From JAVBPR01 sp031549485 (lineage in GTDB: Bacteria; Bacillota; Clostridia; Oscillospirales; Feifaniaceae), in the NCBI GenBank assembly GCA_031549485.1, contig JAVBPR010000011.1, positions 1-36,813 of the forward strand: a stretch of DNA of 36,813 bases, written 5' to 3'. The translations under genes and the position numbers were made by a program. Below the pieces are notes generated by a model. The model saw only the letters and a program-made list of their open reading frames with translations. It was not told the origin of the DNA and made no database searches. This document shows, one piece after another, positions 23,212 through 32,447 of this stretch (position 1 is the first letter of the stretch; each line of letters begins with the position of its first letter).

Positions 23212-24449
23212 ATGGAACGGGTAATATTACATTCGGACTTAAACAACTTTTATGCGTCCGCTGAATGCCTTTACCGCCCGGAGATACGGGGTAAAGCGGT
23301 AGCCGTGGGCGGCGATGAGGAGCAGCGGCACAGTATAGTTTTGGCAAAAAACTATATTGCAAAGAAATATGAGATAAAAACAGGCGATACATTAAACGAA
23401 GCCCGGCAGAAATGTCCGGGTCTCGTTGTCGTGCCTACAAACATGAGGTTATATAAGCATTTTTCAAATGTTGCGCGCGATATTTATTACGATTATTCCG
23501 ATAAAGTTGAAGCTTTTGGAATAGATGAATGCTGGCTTGACTGCACCGGCAGTGCCCACCTGTTCGGCGGGGGCAAGGCTGTGGCCGATAGGATAAGAGA
23601 GCGCATTAAAATAGAGCTTGGCGTTACTTGTTCTATAGGCGTCAGTTATAATAAGATTTTTGCAAAGCTCGGCAGCGATATGCGAAAGCCGGACGCCACA
23701 ACGGTAATTTCACGAGAAAACTTTAAAGAGAAAGTTTGGCCTTTGCCGGTTGGCGATCTGCTCATGGTCGGCCCGGCAACACGCAAAGCCTTGCAAATGC
23801 GAAGTTTAAACACAATAGGCGACCTCGCTAGGGAAGATATGAATTATATTCAGTCATTTTTAATAAGCCCGGGGCGATGATATGGGGATTTGCTAACGGC
23901 TTTGATACTTCCCCGGTACGAGATATACCTGATCCTGAAAAAAGCATAAGCAATAGCCGAACTTTTCCATGAGATTTACTTACAAATAATGATGTAAAAA
24001 TCGCTGTATATGTTCTTGCTGAAAGCGTTGCCGAACAATTACGCACCCTCGGCATTCATTGCCGAACAGTGCAAATATGGGTGCGTGATAAAGAATTATT
24101 CAGTTTTGAACGTCAAGGCACGTTAAATGATAGCACGAATCTCGCCGCCGTCATTGCAGATAAGGCAATGGCGCTTTTTAAACAAAACTATACATGGGAA
24201 AAAGGCATACGCAGTATAGGGGTTAAAGTGAGTAATCTGATTCCCGATGACGGTTTCCGGCAGCTTACATTTATGCCTGAATTACAAAAGCGGCAGCAGA
24301 CCGAGCAGATAGAAAATACTATCGACACGATTCGCCACCGCTTCGGGCACTTTGCAATATCGCGCGGCATAATGTTGACCGATACAGACTTATCACAGTT
24401 TGACCCCATTGCAGAGCATACAGTTTACCCGGTGGGGTTTAGGGGATAA
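23212..24449 (+). pseudogene. Broken Y-family DNA polymerase (UmuC/DinB-like)
   Basis: The gene would encode an error-prone translesion polymerase of about 412 residues. The N-terminal palm is intact, with ILHSDLNNFYASAECLY (catalytic Asp at residue 8), the YSDKVEAFGIDECWLD active-site segment and GVSYNKIFAKLGSDMRKP. A frameshift follows near 23861-23866, where one more A in TAATAAG would restore FLNKPGAMIWGFANG. In the restored frame a TGA nonsense codon lies at 23970-23972, where relatives have Arg (CGA to TGA), and the rest runs on intact to VYPVGF at 24449. With two lesions it is probably non-functional. The little-finger domain is recognisable from VQIWVRDKELFSFER on. Confidence 0.88.
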
Positions 24450-24450
24450 A

Positions 24451-24484
24451 ATAATCCTCGCTACGTTAATTGCAGCGAGGACTA
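24451..24484. terminator. Terminator-like hairpin after the polymerase gene
   Basis: TCCTCGCT (24455-24462) and AGCGAGGA (24474-24481) are perfect arms around an 11-base loop with a short T stretch behind. It separates two convergent genes. Confidence 0.6.
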
Positions 24485-24505
24485 TTTGCATAATAATTTT
24501 TCAAC

Positions 24506-25474
24506 TTAATCTTCATAAAAAATGTTATTGATTCCTTTATTATTAAGCCTTAATACAAACTTATCAAGAGAATACTTCCAAAAAGATTTGAACCAGTTTT
24601 TATTACCGAAAATCTTAACAAGAAAAGGGCTTACTGAATAATAAAATTTTATAAAACTTCGCCCTAAAAATGTTGTTTTTAATATTTGATCTCTGAATCT
24701 TCGTAGTGTCCATACTTCCGGACAATCGTATGATCCATAAACCGCAGTGGCAATATAACAGCCGGAGTTTGCTTTTTTAATTCTTTGCTCATTGTATTTT
24801 ATTGTTTCATCTCGTTTTTGCTGCATATGTTCTAGTAATATTTCCAGAGATTTTTTTGATTCGACAAAATTGACATGGATAAAATTGTTTATGTCTTCTT
24901 TTTCGCTTGCAGGAGCAAGTTCTAAAGCATATTCTGCATATAGACGAACATCTTTGCATTGAGTAATTTTATTAATTACATAGTCTATATAACCATGATA
25001 ACCATAGTCAACAGAAAAATAACATGCTCCTATATAATATTTTTCAGAATTACCAGAATATTCTCCGCCAGAGCTAAAGGAATAATAATATTCAATTTCT
25101 TTACCACTAGAATCGGTATATATTTTGAGTTGGCAAAATTTATGAATGCCTTTTAAAGAAAGAGTCATCAACGCTTTCCATGCAAGATAGTCTTCGGGGT
25201 TAATCTCATCAATAATTTTTTGATAAATATCTAAAGCTTGTTGATATTTTTCTTCTTCAATTAGTTGTTCAGCACGTATGTGATAAAGTTGAGCTGATTC
25301 CCCACTATATATATTTACTACATCGGTATTAATATTATTAACAATGGAATAGTTTTCAATAGCTTTCTTGACAATATATGCTGAGCCGCAATGTTCGCAG
25401 ATAGCGGCTTCTTGGGTATTATCAACTTTTATCGTAGCACCGCATTGTGTGCATTTTGCTAGTTGCAAGTCCAT
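24506..25474 (-). CDS. Zinc-ribbon / TPR / CFI-box protein
   Basis: The 322-residue protein starts with a zinc ribbon: Cys8 and Cys11 (CTQC), Cys26 and Cys29 (CEHC). A TPR-like helical segment (about 60-110: AQLYHIRAEQLIEEEKYQQALDIYQKIIDEINPEDYLAW) and a variable Tyr/Ser-rich middle follow. The CFI-box-like C terminus CYIATAVYGSYDCPEVWTLRRFRDQIL begins at Cys239. A final hydrophobic/basic stretch (about 270-290) may sit at the membrane. CFI-box proteins are widespread and of unknown function. It is convergent with the polymerase gene and divergent from the secreted cassette. Confidence 0.75.
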   Translation of the reverse strand: MDLQLAKCTQCGATIKVDNTQEAAICEHCGSAYIVKKAIENYSIVNNINTDVVNIYSGESAQLYHIRAEQLIEEEKYQQALDIYQKIIDEINPEDYLAWKALMTLSLKGIHKFCQLKIYTDSSGKEIEYYYSFSSGGEYSGNSEKYYIGACYFSVDYGYHGYIDYVINKITQCKDVRLYAEYALELAPASEKEDINNFIHVNFVESKKSLEILLEHMQQKRDETIKYNEQRIKKANSGCYIATAVYGSYDCPEVWTLRRFRDQILKTTFLGRSFIKFYYSVSPFLVKIFGNKNWFKSFWKYSLDKFVLRLNNKGINNIFYED

Positions 25475-25658
25475 TTACTCTTTCCCCCAATTTTTAAAAT
25501 AGTTATACATAATAATCTTATTGTCAAGGCTTGCCTAAGAAAAGTCAAGCTAGTCTGCATTCTTTATTTTTATAAACAAACTTTATACCTTATAATTTTA
25601 CAATTTTCGTCATTTCATATATCATTGATATAAATAAATATTTATTGGGGGAGTAGGT

Positions 25659-27770
25659 ATGAAGAAAAACATTGCATTTGTTTTATCGCTAATTTTTCTT
25701 TTATCTTTGCTAGGAGGTTTTGGGGCACAACTTCTAACAGCGGTTGCAGCCGATCATTCGGGAGTTCATGTTCCAGCACCAGAGGGATTTATTGAAATTT
25801 ACACAGCGCAAGACTTAAGAAGCATTGATAGAAATTTAAGCGGCAATTATATTCTTATGAATGATATAGATTTATCATCATGGGGAAATTGGGAGCCGAT
25901 TGGGAATGGTAAGTCGCCGTTCAATGGTACTTTTAATGGCAACGGTTATGTTATAAAAAATTTAACTGTCCAACTTATTGACGAAGGATCTTTAGCAGGC
26001 TTATTTGGATATTCCATTAGTGCAACGATTGAAAATGTAGGAATTTTTAATGCAAAAGTTGAAGTAATTAGAAGTGGAGCGTGTGTAGGTTCGTTAATAG
26101 GTGCATGTGATTTCACCACAATTCGTAACTGCTATTCAAATAACTCAACTATATCTGTCACATCGTCCTGGGGTGATTCTAATGCAGGTGGCTTAATTGG
26201 AAAAGTTTCATCTAATTGTGTAATTGAAAATTGTCATAATTCAAGTTCTGTCTATAGCATATGCAATTCGGATGTGAGTGATCGTGCATGGGCAGGCGGA
26301 ATTGCAGGATTTACATTTTCTCCAATTAGTAATTGTTCTAACGCAGGAGAAATTATTGCTGAAGTAAATGTTTATTTTACAACAGCAAATGCTGGTGGAA
26401 TTGCAGGTGGAACGTTCACTAATTGCACAATTAGTCAATGTTTTAATCAAGGAACTGTTAATGCAATAGCGGAGTCAAAACAACAGTATTACACAAGCAC
26501 AACGCATGCAGGCGGAATTGTTGCCGATACAATAGCTCCTGTTACAAATTGCTATAATATAGGGACTATTATTGCAGAAACGAGTTCGGGGGCTGATTAT
26601 AGTGCCACTACAATCGCGGCATTCTCTGGTGGCATTATTGGAATTTATGGTGGTGTGGTTGACAATGTTGTTATTGCTGAAAACTGTTATAATTTCGGAG
26701 AAATTAAGTCGAGCGCTATTTCAACAACAAAGAATAAAACTGCCTCGAAAATTGCAGGATTTTCGGGCAATATTATTGCAATATTAAATAATGAAAGAAA
26801 TATTGGCATTAATAATTGCTATTATATAAACGTAACATCTCATGATGTTGAAGCTGAAAATCGTAATGATTATACCGCAAAAGGGTTATCGGCCTCACAA
26901 ACGCAGCAGCAATCATCATTTGTTGGTTTTGATTTTAATGCGATTTGGAAAATGGGAGAATCAAATTATCCCTATCCAATATTAAGAAATATTACAACAA
27001 ATGCTACCAGCACAGGTTGCAAGAACGGGCATACATATAAAAGTGCAAATGGAAACAAATGCACAGTCTGCGGATATGAATTTACGCCGGAGCTGAAAGA
27101 TGTTAATAAAACATTTTACGCAGTTAAAGCAAACGTACCGGTATGGTCTTCGCCCTATTCCAAAAGCGGAACAGTAGTTAGGCAGATGAAAGCAGACGAA
27201 TCTATATATATCACAAAATCTATGATAAATTCCGTAGGTAACCTTTGGTATCTAACGCAAGACGGAAAATATATATACAGCGAAAATTTAACTGATAAAA
27301 AACCTGCTAATGCGAAAAGTTACAATATATCATCAGCGCTCAGCTATGCGAAAAATAATTATTCTACCAGTAGTGAGAAGTGTGCAGGTTTTGTATCAAA
27401 ATGTTTAGCTGCAGGCGGTTTTAATATAATGAACCGAGTAGCAAGTGATTTATACTGGACTTTGAAAGATCAGGGTTTTGAATCATATGCACTAACGCCA
27501 AATGGTAATTATTATTACATATCAGAGGAAAACAATTCAAAGGCTAAAGTTGGCGATGTAATAATATATTACTGCAATGCCTGCACAGGTAAAAACTACA
27601 AGCATGCAGTAATCATTACAGAAATAGATTCAAAAGGCATAATACACGCGACAGGTACTAATAGCCGGTGGAACAATGAAATAAATTGTGCAACATATTA
27701 CACAAGTTGCGGACATGGAAAAGCCAATGGTGGAAACTTTACAGTATATTTGTTGCATTGGCCCTATTAA
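25659..27770 (+). CDS. Secreted GLUG-repeat protein with SH3 and amidase-like domains
   Basis: The 703-residue protein has a signal peptide (residues 1-31, LTAVAA site). GLUG-type repeats cover about 45-435, with AGLFGY, GGLIGK and GGIAG-F/G motifs and ENCYN/CFNQG turns that form a beta-helix adhesin-like part. A CxxC ribbon (CTVCGYEF) near 465 follows, then an SH3-like region (about 483-540: ANVPVWSSPYSKSG). The C-terminal Cys-His domain has Cys575 (EKCAGFVSKCLAAGG) and His649 (KHAVIIT), resembling amidase_6/CHAP hydrolases. It is likely exported and cuts peptidoglycan or binds the wall. The last 252 residues are nearly identical to those of the gene at 28555. Confidence 0.82.
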   Translation: MKKNIAFVLSLIFLLSLLGGFGAQLLTAVAADHSGVHVPAPEGFIEIYTAQDLRSIDRNLSGNYILMNDIDLSSWGNWEPIGNGKSPFNGTFNGNGYVIKNLTVQLIDEGSLAGLFGYSISATIENVGIFNAKVEVIRSGACVGSLIGACDFTTIRNCYSNNSTISVTSSWGDSNAGGLIGKVSSNCVIENCHNSSSVYSICNSDVSDRAWAGGIAGFTFSPISNCSNAGEIIAEVNVYFTTANAGGIAGGTFTNCTISQCFNQGTVNAIAESKQQYYTSTTHAGGIVADTIAPVTNCYNIGTIIAETSSGADYSATTIAAFSGGIIGIYGGVVDNVVIAENCYNFGEIKSSAISTTKNKTASKIAGFSGNIIAILNNERNIGINNCYYINVTSHDVEAENRNDYTAKGLSASQTQQQSSFVGFDFNAIWKMGESNYPYPILRNITTNATSTGCKNGHTYKSANGNKCTVCGYEFTPELKDVNKTFYAVKANVPVWSSPYSKSGTVVRQMKADESIYITKSMINSVGNLWYLTQDGKYIYSENLTDKKPANAKSYNISSALSYAKNNYSTSSEKCAGFVSKCLAAGGFNIMNRVASDLYWTLKDQGFESYALTPNGNYYYISEENNSKAKVGDVIIYYCNACTGKNYKHAVIITEIDSKGIIHATGTNSRWNNEINCATYYTSCGHGKANGGNFTVYLLHWPY
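27016..27770 (+). repeat. Duplicated 3' segment, copy 1 (copy 2 at 29231-29985)
   Basis: About 755 bases coding for the CxxC, SH3 and Cys-His domains recur at 29231-29985 with the same length and no net insertion or deletion. The divergence is mainly third-base and conservative. The N-terminal parts of the two genes are unrelated, so this was a domain-level duplication or recombination. Confidence 0.85.
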
Positions 27771-27821
27771 ATTTGAGCAATGATGAAATTGCATTTTGTA
27801 AAAAGAAAGGTAGATTTTTAG

Positions 27822-28535
27822 ATGTTAAAAAATAGAATTAGAAGTTTAATGTTTTTTGCGATAATTATTACTTTATTATTGAACAGTTTTAGTTTTTTTG
27901 CTTTGGCAGATGAAGCTGAGCCGCCAAGGCCAACATTGAATAACTTTAAAAAGGTAAATATATATACAATTGGATTATTTACTGATGTTGATTCGGCAGC
28001 ATGGTATTCACCAAATGTTGCAACAGCATATGAACTTGGTCTTATGAAAGGAAGCGCAAGCGATACTTTTGGCGTATCAGGAAATATTACAATTGCTGAA
28101 ACAATTGCCCTTGCTACTCGTATAGATAGCATTTTCTGTTCCGGGACAACAAATTTTGTGCAAGGAGATCCATGGTATCAATGTTACGTTGATTATGCCG
28201 TAGAACTTGGCATGGTTGATGAGGGAGTCTATTCTAATTACAATTCGACGGCAACAAGAGCGGAATTTGCCACTATTTTATCAGTGGCATTGCCTTCATA
28301 TGCGCTTAAAGAAATTAACTGGATTGAGGACAATGCAATTCCGGACGTAGCTATAAGCGATAGCTATGGAGAAGCGGTATATTTGCTTTACAGGGCAGGA
28401 ATATTAACCGGCTCAGATACGGAGGGATCATTTAATCCGCAACAAACTATTTCAAGAACAGAAGTTGCAGCTATTGTAACTCGTATGGCAGATGAAAGTT
28501 TAAGAAAATCGATTAATTTGGTTGGTGAATATTAA
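27822..28535 (+). CDS. S-layer homology (SLH) domain protein
   Basis: The 237-residue protein has a signal peptide (about 1-28, FALA site) and then SLH modules. FTDVDSAAWYSPNVATAYELGLMKG, QGDPWYQCYVDYAVELGMVDEG and IPDVAISDSYGEAVYLLYRAGILTGSDTEGSFNPQQTISRTEVAAIVTRM show the pattern of three repeats. SLH domains attach proteins to pyruvylated wall polymers. It has almost no other domain, so its job may be to anchor or scaffold. It sits between two paralogous amidase-like genes (51 and 19 bases away) and is probably co-expressed with them. Confidence 0.85.
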   Translation: MLKNRIRSLMFFAIIITLLLNSFSFFALADEAEPPRPTLNNFKKVNIYTIGLFTDVDSAAWYSPNVATAYELGLMKGSASDTFGVSGNITIAETIALATRIDSIFCSGTTNFVQGDPWYQCYVDYAVELGMVDEGVYSNYNSTATRAEFATILSVALPSYALKEINWIEDNAIPDVAISDSYGEAVYLLYRAGILTGSDTEGSFNPQQTISRTEVAAIVTRMADESLRKSINLVGEY

Positions 28536-28554
28536 AAGTAAGGAGAATTAATAC

Positions 28555-29985
28555 ATGAAAAAAAGAGTATTATCATTTAGTATAGTTCTAATTATTATAT
28601 GCACATTATTCTCGGCTTTTTTCTTAAAAGCCCAAGCTGCTGATACTTACTTTACTGCGGTATATTCATCTGGGCTAGAGTTTGCTAATTTATCCAATGA
28701 ACAAGTAAAAGTTTATTGTGATGATTTATATAGTACATACGAGTATGCAAGTTATTATACGTCTGGTGAAGTAATATCAGGAACAAAGTCATCTTCTGTA
28801 GCTATGTCTTATTTTACTTTGCAAGCAGGACAGAGATATATTATTTCTTCCACTAGCAAAAACAGTTCCGTAAAATTTTATTTGCAAAGTGCGAATAGTA
28901 AAGTGACTGTGAATATAACTGATAAGGCAAATGTTCATTTCACGGCAACTTATCCAAATGGGGTAGAGTTTAGTAATTTAACAAATAAACAAATGAAAAT
29001 TTCTTGCAGCGATATTTATGGGACATATAATTTTACTCGGTATACTATAACTGGAGAAGTAATAAAAGGAACTAAATTGTCTTCTCTCGCCACTTCTGAG
29101 TTCATTATAAATGCTGGAGAAAAATATATTATTACTCCTGTCACTGAAGGCAAAACTGTTGAATTTTACTATGCAACAGAGCTTGACAATATAAAAATCA
29201 AATGTAAAGATTTAAGTGCAACTAGCGCAGGCTGCAAAAACGGACATACATATAAAAGTGCAAATGGGAACAAATGCACAGTCTGCGGATATGAGTTTAC
29301 GCCGGAGATGAAAGATGTAAATAAAACATTTTATGCGATTAAAGCAAACGTGCCGGTTTGGTCTTCGCCATATTCCAAAAGCGGAACAGTGGTAAAGCAA
29401 ATGAAAGCGGACGAATCTGTATACATAACAAAATCTTTAGTAAATTCTGTAGGCAACCTGTGGTATCTAACGCAAGACGGAAAATATATTTACAGCGAGA
29501 ATTTAACAGATAAAAAACCAATCAATGTGAAAAATTATAACGCATCATCGGCGGTCAGTTTCGCAAAAAATAATTATTCAACTAGTAGTGAAAAGTGTGC
29601 AGGTTTTGTATCAAAAAGCTTAACCGCAGGCGGTTTTAATATAATGAATCGAGTAGTAAGTGATTTATATTGGACGCTGAAAGATGAGGGGTTTGAATCA
29701 TATTCTCTCACGCCAAACGGAAACTATTATTACATATCAGAGGGAAACAACTCAAAGGCTAAAGTTGGTGATGTAATAATATACTACTGCAATGCCTGCA
29801 CAAATAAAAACTACAAACACGCAGTAATCATTACAGAAATAGACTCAAAAGGCATAATACACGCGACAGGAACAAATGCAAGGTGGGATAATGAAATCAA
29901 TTGCGCCGGATATCGCAGCAGTTGCTCACACGGGCGAGCTAACGAAGGAAGTTATACGGTATATTTATTGCATTGGCCTTATTAA
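28555..29985 (+). CDS. Secreted amidase-like protein, paralog of 25659-27770
   Basis: The 476-residue protein has a signal peptide (1-29, KAQAA). Two similar tandem domains of about 80 residues follow (about 33-112 and 130-208, both with F-A/T-A-x-Y...E-F-x-N-L-(S/T)-N and GEVI-x-GTK). Then comes the same C-terminal unit as the 703-residue protein: CxxC ribbon, SH3-like part, and Cys348 (EKCAGFVSKSL) with His422 (KHAVIIT). One conserved change is that the second Cys of the motif in the paralog (FVSKCL) is Ser here. The start follows AAGGAG. It is closed by a terminator shared with the T4SS operon. Confidence 0.82.
   Translation: MKKRVLSFSIVLIIICTLFSAFFLKAQAADTYFTAVYSSGLEFANLSNEQVKVYCDDLYSTYEYASYYTSGEVISGTKSSSVAMSYFTLQAGQRYIISSTSKNSSVKFYLQSANSKVTVNITDKANVHFTATYPNGVEFSNLTNKQMKISCSDIYGTYNFTRYTITGEVIKGTKLSSLATSEFIINAGEKYIITPVTEGKTVEFYYATELDNIKIKCKDLSATSAGCKNGHTYKSANGNKCTVCGYEFTPEMKDVNKTFYAIKANVPVWSSPYSKSGTVVKQMKADESVYITKSLVNSVGNLWYLTQDGKYIYSENLTDKKPINVKNYNASSAVSFAKNNYSTSSEKCAGFVSKSLTAGGFNIMNRVVSDLYWTLKDEGFESYSLTPNGNYYYISEGNNSKAKVGDVIIYYCNACTNKNYKHAVIITEIDSKGIIHATGTNARWDNEINCAGYRSSCSHGRANEGSYTVYLLHWPY
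29231..29985 (+). repeat. Duplicated 3' segment, copy 2
   Basis: This is the second copy of the segment described at 27016-27770. Confidence 0.85.
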
Positions 29986-29997
29986 ATAAGTAATATA

Positions 29998-30033
29998 AAA
30001 ATCGCACCTTGCGTTAAGCAAGGTGCGATTTTA
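29998..30033. terminator. Strong bidirectional terminator
   Basis: AAAATCGCACCTTGC pairs with GCAAGGTGCGATTTT around a five-base loop (12-base perfect core, 30001-30012 / 30018-30029). It ends the secreted cassette (plus) and the T4SS operon (minus). Confidence 0.85.
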
Positions 30034-30035
30034 TC

Positions 30036-32378
30036 TTATTTTTCGCCCGGTTTAGTAGACATAAGCCGGTACAATTCTAAATTGTTTGGTATTATATTTT
30101 CAAAGGGGACAAGATCGCTGCCGACTTTAAGCAAGCCGCACCCTTGCGGCGAGTTAGTAATATGAGATAGCTGTGTTTCGGAGAGATTGAGCATTTCGGC
30201 GAGCTTTTCTCGGTCAGTAGCAGATTGATTGAGTAACACCAAAAATTCGCTGTTGGCTATCATTATGCGAGCCGTTTCCGAGGAAAGGCACTCTGAAATA
30301 TTTTGCGTCATTGCGTTTAAATATGCGTTGAATTTACGGAAAGTGCGAAACGCACTAGAGAAAAAATTAGCTGTATATTCGTCACCAAAGTAAATGTGGG
30401 CCTCATCGCAAAAGATATGAGTGCGCCGACCGGCTTCTCTGTTTGCCGTGACGCGATTTAACAGCGCATCAAGAGTTATAAGCGATCCGACCTTGCGGAG
30501 CTGCTTTCCGAGTTTTGATAAGTCATAACAAACAACGCGGTTTGAAATATCAACATTAGTTTGGTGGCTGAAAATATTTAAGCTGCCGGAAATGAAAAGC
30601 TCTAAAGCAAGCGCTATTTCGTGCGCCTCCGCTTCCGGCTGAGCTTTCAAAATGACCGCAAAATCTGTTAGCGTAGGCGGAGTGCCTTTATATCCGTTTT
30701 TCACATAATTTCGCAAGGTTAATTCAGTACAGCGATCGATTATACTTTTTTGCTTTGCGCCTAAGTGTTCGCCGTCAAAAATTTGTTCGCATAAAGACAA
30801 TATAAATTCACTCTTTGCGGCAATCGGGGTTTCTTCATCACCGCCATAATGGCTGTTGATATCAAAAGCGTTTATATGAGTTTTAGATGTAGCAGATATC
30901 TCGATTCGTGAGCCGCCCAAAGAATTGACGAGCGGTGAATATTCATTTTGAACATCAAGAATTACCACATCGTCGTCAGTGTTTAGAATGTAATAGCTAA
31001 TAAAGCTCTTATTTATCATGGATTTTCCGCTGCCGGACACGCCGAGCGTCCAGGAGTGGGGATTGAGAAGGCGAGAACGGTCGCAAACTATGATATTTTG
31101 TGAAACGCTGTTTTTACCGCAATAAACGCCGCCGCGGTCGATAATTTCCTGTGCTTTAAATGGCAAAAGTACGGCGGTAGATTCGGTAGTAAGCGTCCGC
31201 ATTTCGGATTTGCTTATTTTTAACGGTCCGTAAGGAAGAACGGTATTTAGTCCTATCTCCTGCCTAAATTTCATAGTTTGAAACTGGCATAACTTTTGCC
31301 GCGCAATAGCCGTGATCTGTTCGGTATCGCTGTCCAGTTTTTCTAAGCTGTCGGCAAGGTGAACAATGGTAACATATACAAACATCATTCGCTGATCCCT
31401 TGTGGTGATATCATCAAGCAGTTCCTTTGTTTCGGAAAGAGCTTGATCCATTTCGTAAGGAATATTAGCGGTAAAGTTGCCGTTACGGTTTTGCCGGTTG
31501 GTATACCGCGCACGGTCTGTTTCAACCGCAAGTATTTGTTTTTGCACAAGCTTTACGGCCTCTACGGTTTGGACTGGTAAGATGTCTACAGAAAGCATAA
31601 GGTTACGGTCAAAATCGCAAAGGTCGGTTATCATAGAATCTTTTATATAAGTGGCGTAATCGGAAAGAAAGAGAACGCAGCCAAACTGTTCGCCAACTTG
31701 AAAGTAGCTACCTTTAAATTCTATATTTTCGGGGCAGATAGCGTCTTTAAAATCATGCCCTTTGCTCATTGAGGATTTTAGGTCAAATGCAAGCGGTTCA
31801 GCGCTGTTACGGAAAAAGTTATGTATTATTTCAAAGCGATCCTGTAAAGAAAGTAATGCGGTGCCGGAGGAAAGGCGACCGAAGCCCTGCGTAAGTTCAG
31901 TACCTATTCGCCGAAAAAAGTTACGGGCTTCTTCGATGTTCTTTCGGGCAACCGTAACGGTAATATATTTTTCCTGTGCCGTGCTATGAGTACCGGCTGT
32001 ATTTTGATAGATTATCTCGTTATATTCCTTGCGGTAGTTATCAAGGCCATCATTCCGCATCGACATATAGGTAGTGCGTTCAAGTTCGCTTTTATCGAGC
32101 CTGTGGTTGTTAATTGTGATTTTAGTTGTAGCCTCAGAATCCAAAGCGTTTATTATCGCGCAGTAGTCCATAAACATATCCATTTGCGCCTCGGGTGAGC
32201 TAACGGAGTAGTTTATATCTTTAAATTTCCAAGATTGCGAATACTGACCGTCAGAATAAAAAATACCGTCGGGATAGACCCGGCGGATCGGAATTGCGTC
32301 TTGTGCTGTTTTTGGGATTTTAAAGCCTTCTTTGGGCAGGGGAATAAGCTCTTTTAATAGTTCGATAGGTTTAAACAA
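30036..32378 (-). CDS. VirB4-type conjugation ATPase
   Basis: The start is set at the TTG at 32378, seven bases after AAGGAG. A TTG two codons earlier is one base from that site. The product (780 residues) is the T4SS motor that powers pilus/channel assembly. It has the N-terminal VirB4 domain, then the P-loop GVSGSGKS and Walker B HIFCDEAH with the usual glutamate (about residues 446-453 and 654-661), and the C-terminal Q-rich segment TQNISECLSSETARIM. No membrane span is obvious. It is the last T4SS gene in the operon and ends at a terminator. In other CTn elements an NlpC/P60 gene follows directly. Confidence 0.93.
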   Translation of the reverse strand: MFKPIELLKELIPLPKEGFKIPKTAQDAIPIRRVYPDGIFYSDGQYSQSWKFKDINYSVSSPEAQMDMFMDYCAIINALDSEATTKITINNHRLDKSELERTTYMSMRNDGLDNYRKEYNEIIYQNTAGTHSTAQEKYITVTVARKNIEEARNFFRRIGTELTQGFGRLSSGTALLSLQDRFEIIHNFFRNSAEPLAFDLKSSMSKGHDFKDAICPENIEFKGSYFQVGEQFGCVLFLSDYATYIKDSMITDLCDFDRNLMLSVDILPVQTVEAVKLVQKQILAVETDRARYTNRQNRNGNFTANIPYEMDQALSETKELLDDITTRDQRMMFVYVTIVHLADSLEKLDSDTEQITAIARQKLCQFQTMKFRQEIGLNTVLPYGPLKISKSEMRTLTTESTAVLLPFKAQEIIDRGGVYCGKNSVSQNIIVCDRSRLLNPHSWTLGVSGSGKSMINKSFISYYILNTDDDVVILDVQNEYSPLVNSLGGSRIEISATSKTHINAFDINSHYGGDEETPIAAKSEFILSLCEQIFDGEHLGAKQKSIIDRCTELTLRNYVKNGYKGTPPTLTDFAVILKAQPEAEAHEIALALELFISGSLNIFSHQTNVDISNRVVCYDLSKLGKQLRKVGSLITLDALLNRVTANREAGRRTHIFCDEAHIYFGDEYTANFFSSAFRTFRKFNAYLNAMTQNISECLSSETARIMIANSEFLVLLNQSATDREKLAEMLNLSETQLSHITNSPQGCGLLKVGSDLVPFENIIPNNLELYRLMSTKPGEK

Positions 32379-32417
32379 CGGCAAGCTCCTTTCAAGAGCG
32401 AGGCCGTTGCCCCATGC

Positions 32418-32440
32418 GAACGGGGCGCTCGGCCCCGTTC
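32418..32440 (-). promoter_or_regulatory. Hairpin between prgI and virB4
   Basis: GAACGGGGC (32418-32426) pairs perfectly with GCCCCGTTC (32432-32440) around five bases. It lies in the 69-base gap between PrgI and VirB4 and may tune expression or stability. No T run follows, so it is not a terminator. Confidence 0.6.
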
Positions 32441-32447
32441 ATACGGT

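Noticed and set aside
23881..24068. TGA at 23970 read as a sense codon (recoded genome)
   Set aside because: TGA ends several well-defined genes here (GH13, agrA, agrC, agrB), and the same polymerase gene also has a frameshift. A CGA-to-TGA mutation is simpler.
26000..26800. CRISPR-like periodicity in the GLUG region
   Set aside because: The recurrence is at the amino-acid level (GGIAG, NCYN) with varied DNA and irregular spacing. No array of identical repeats with unique spacers was seen anywhere in the window.
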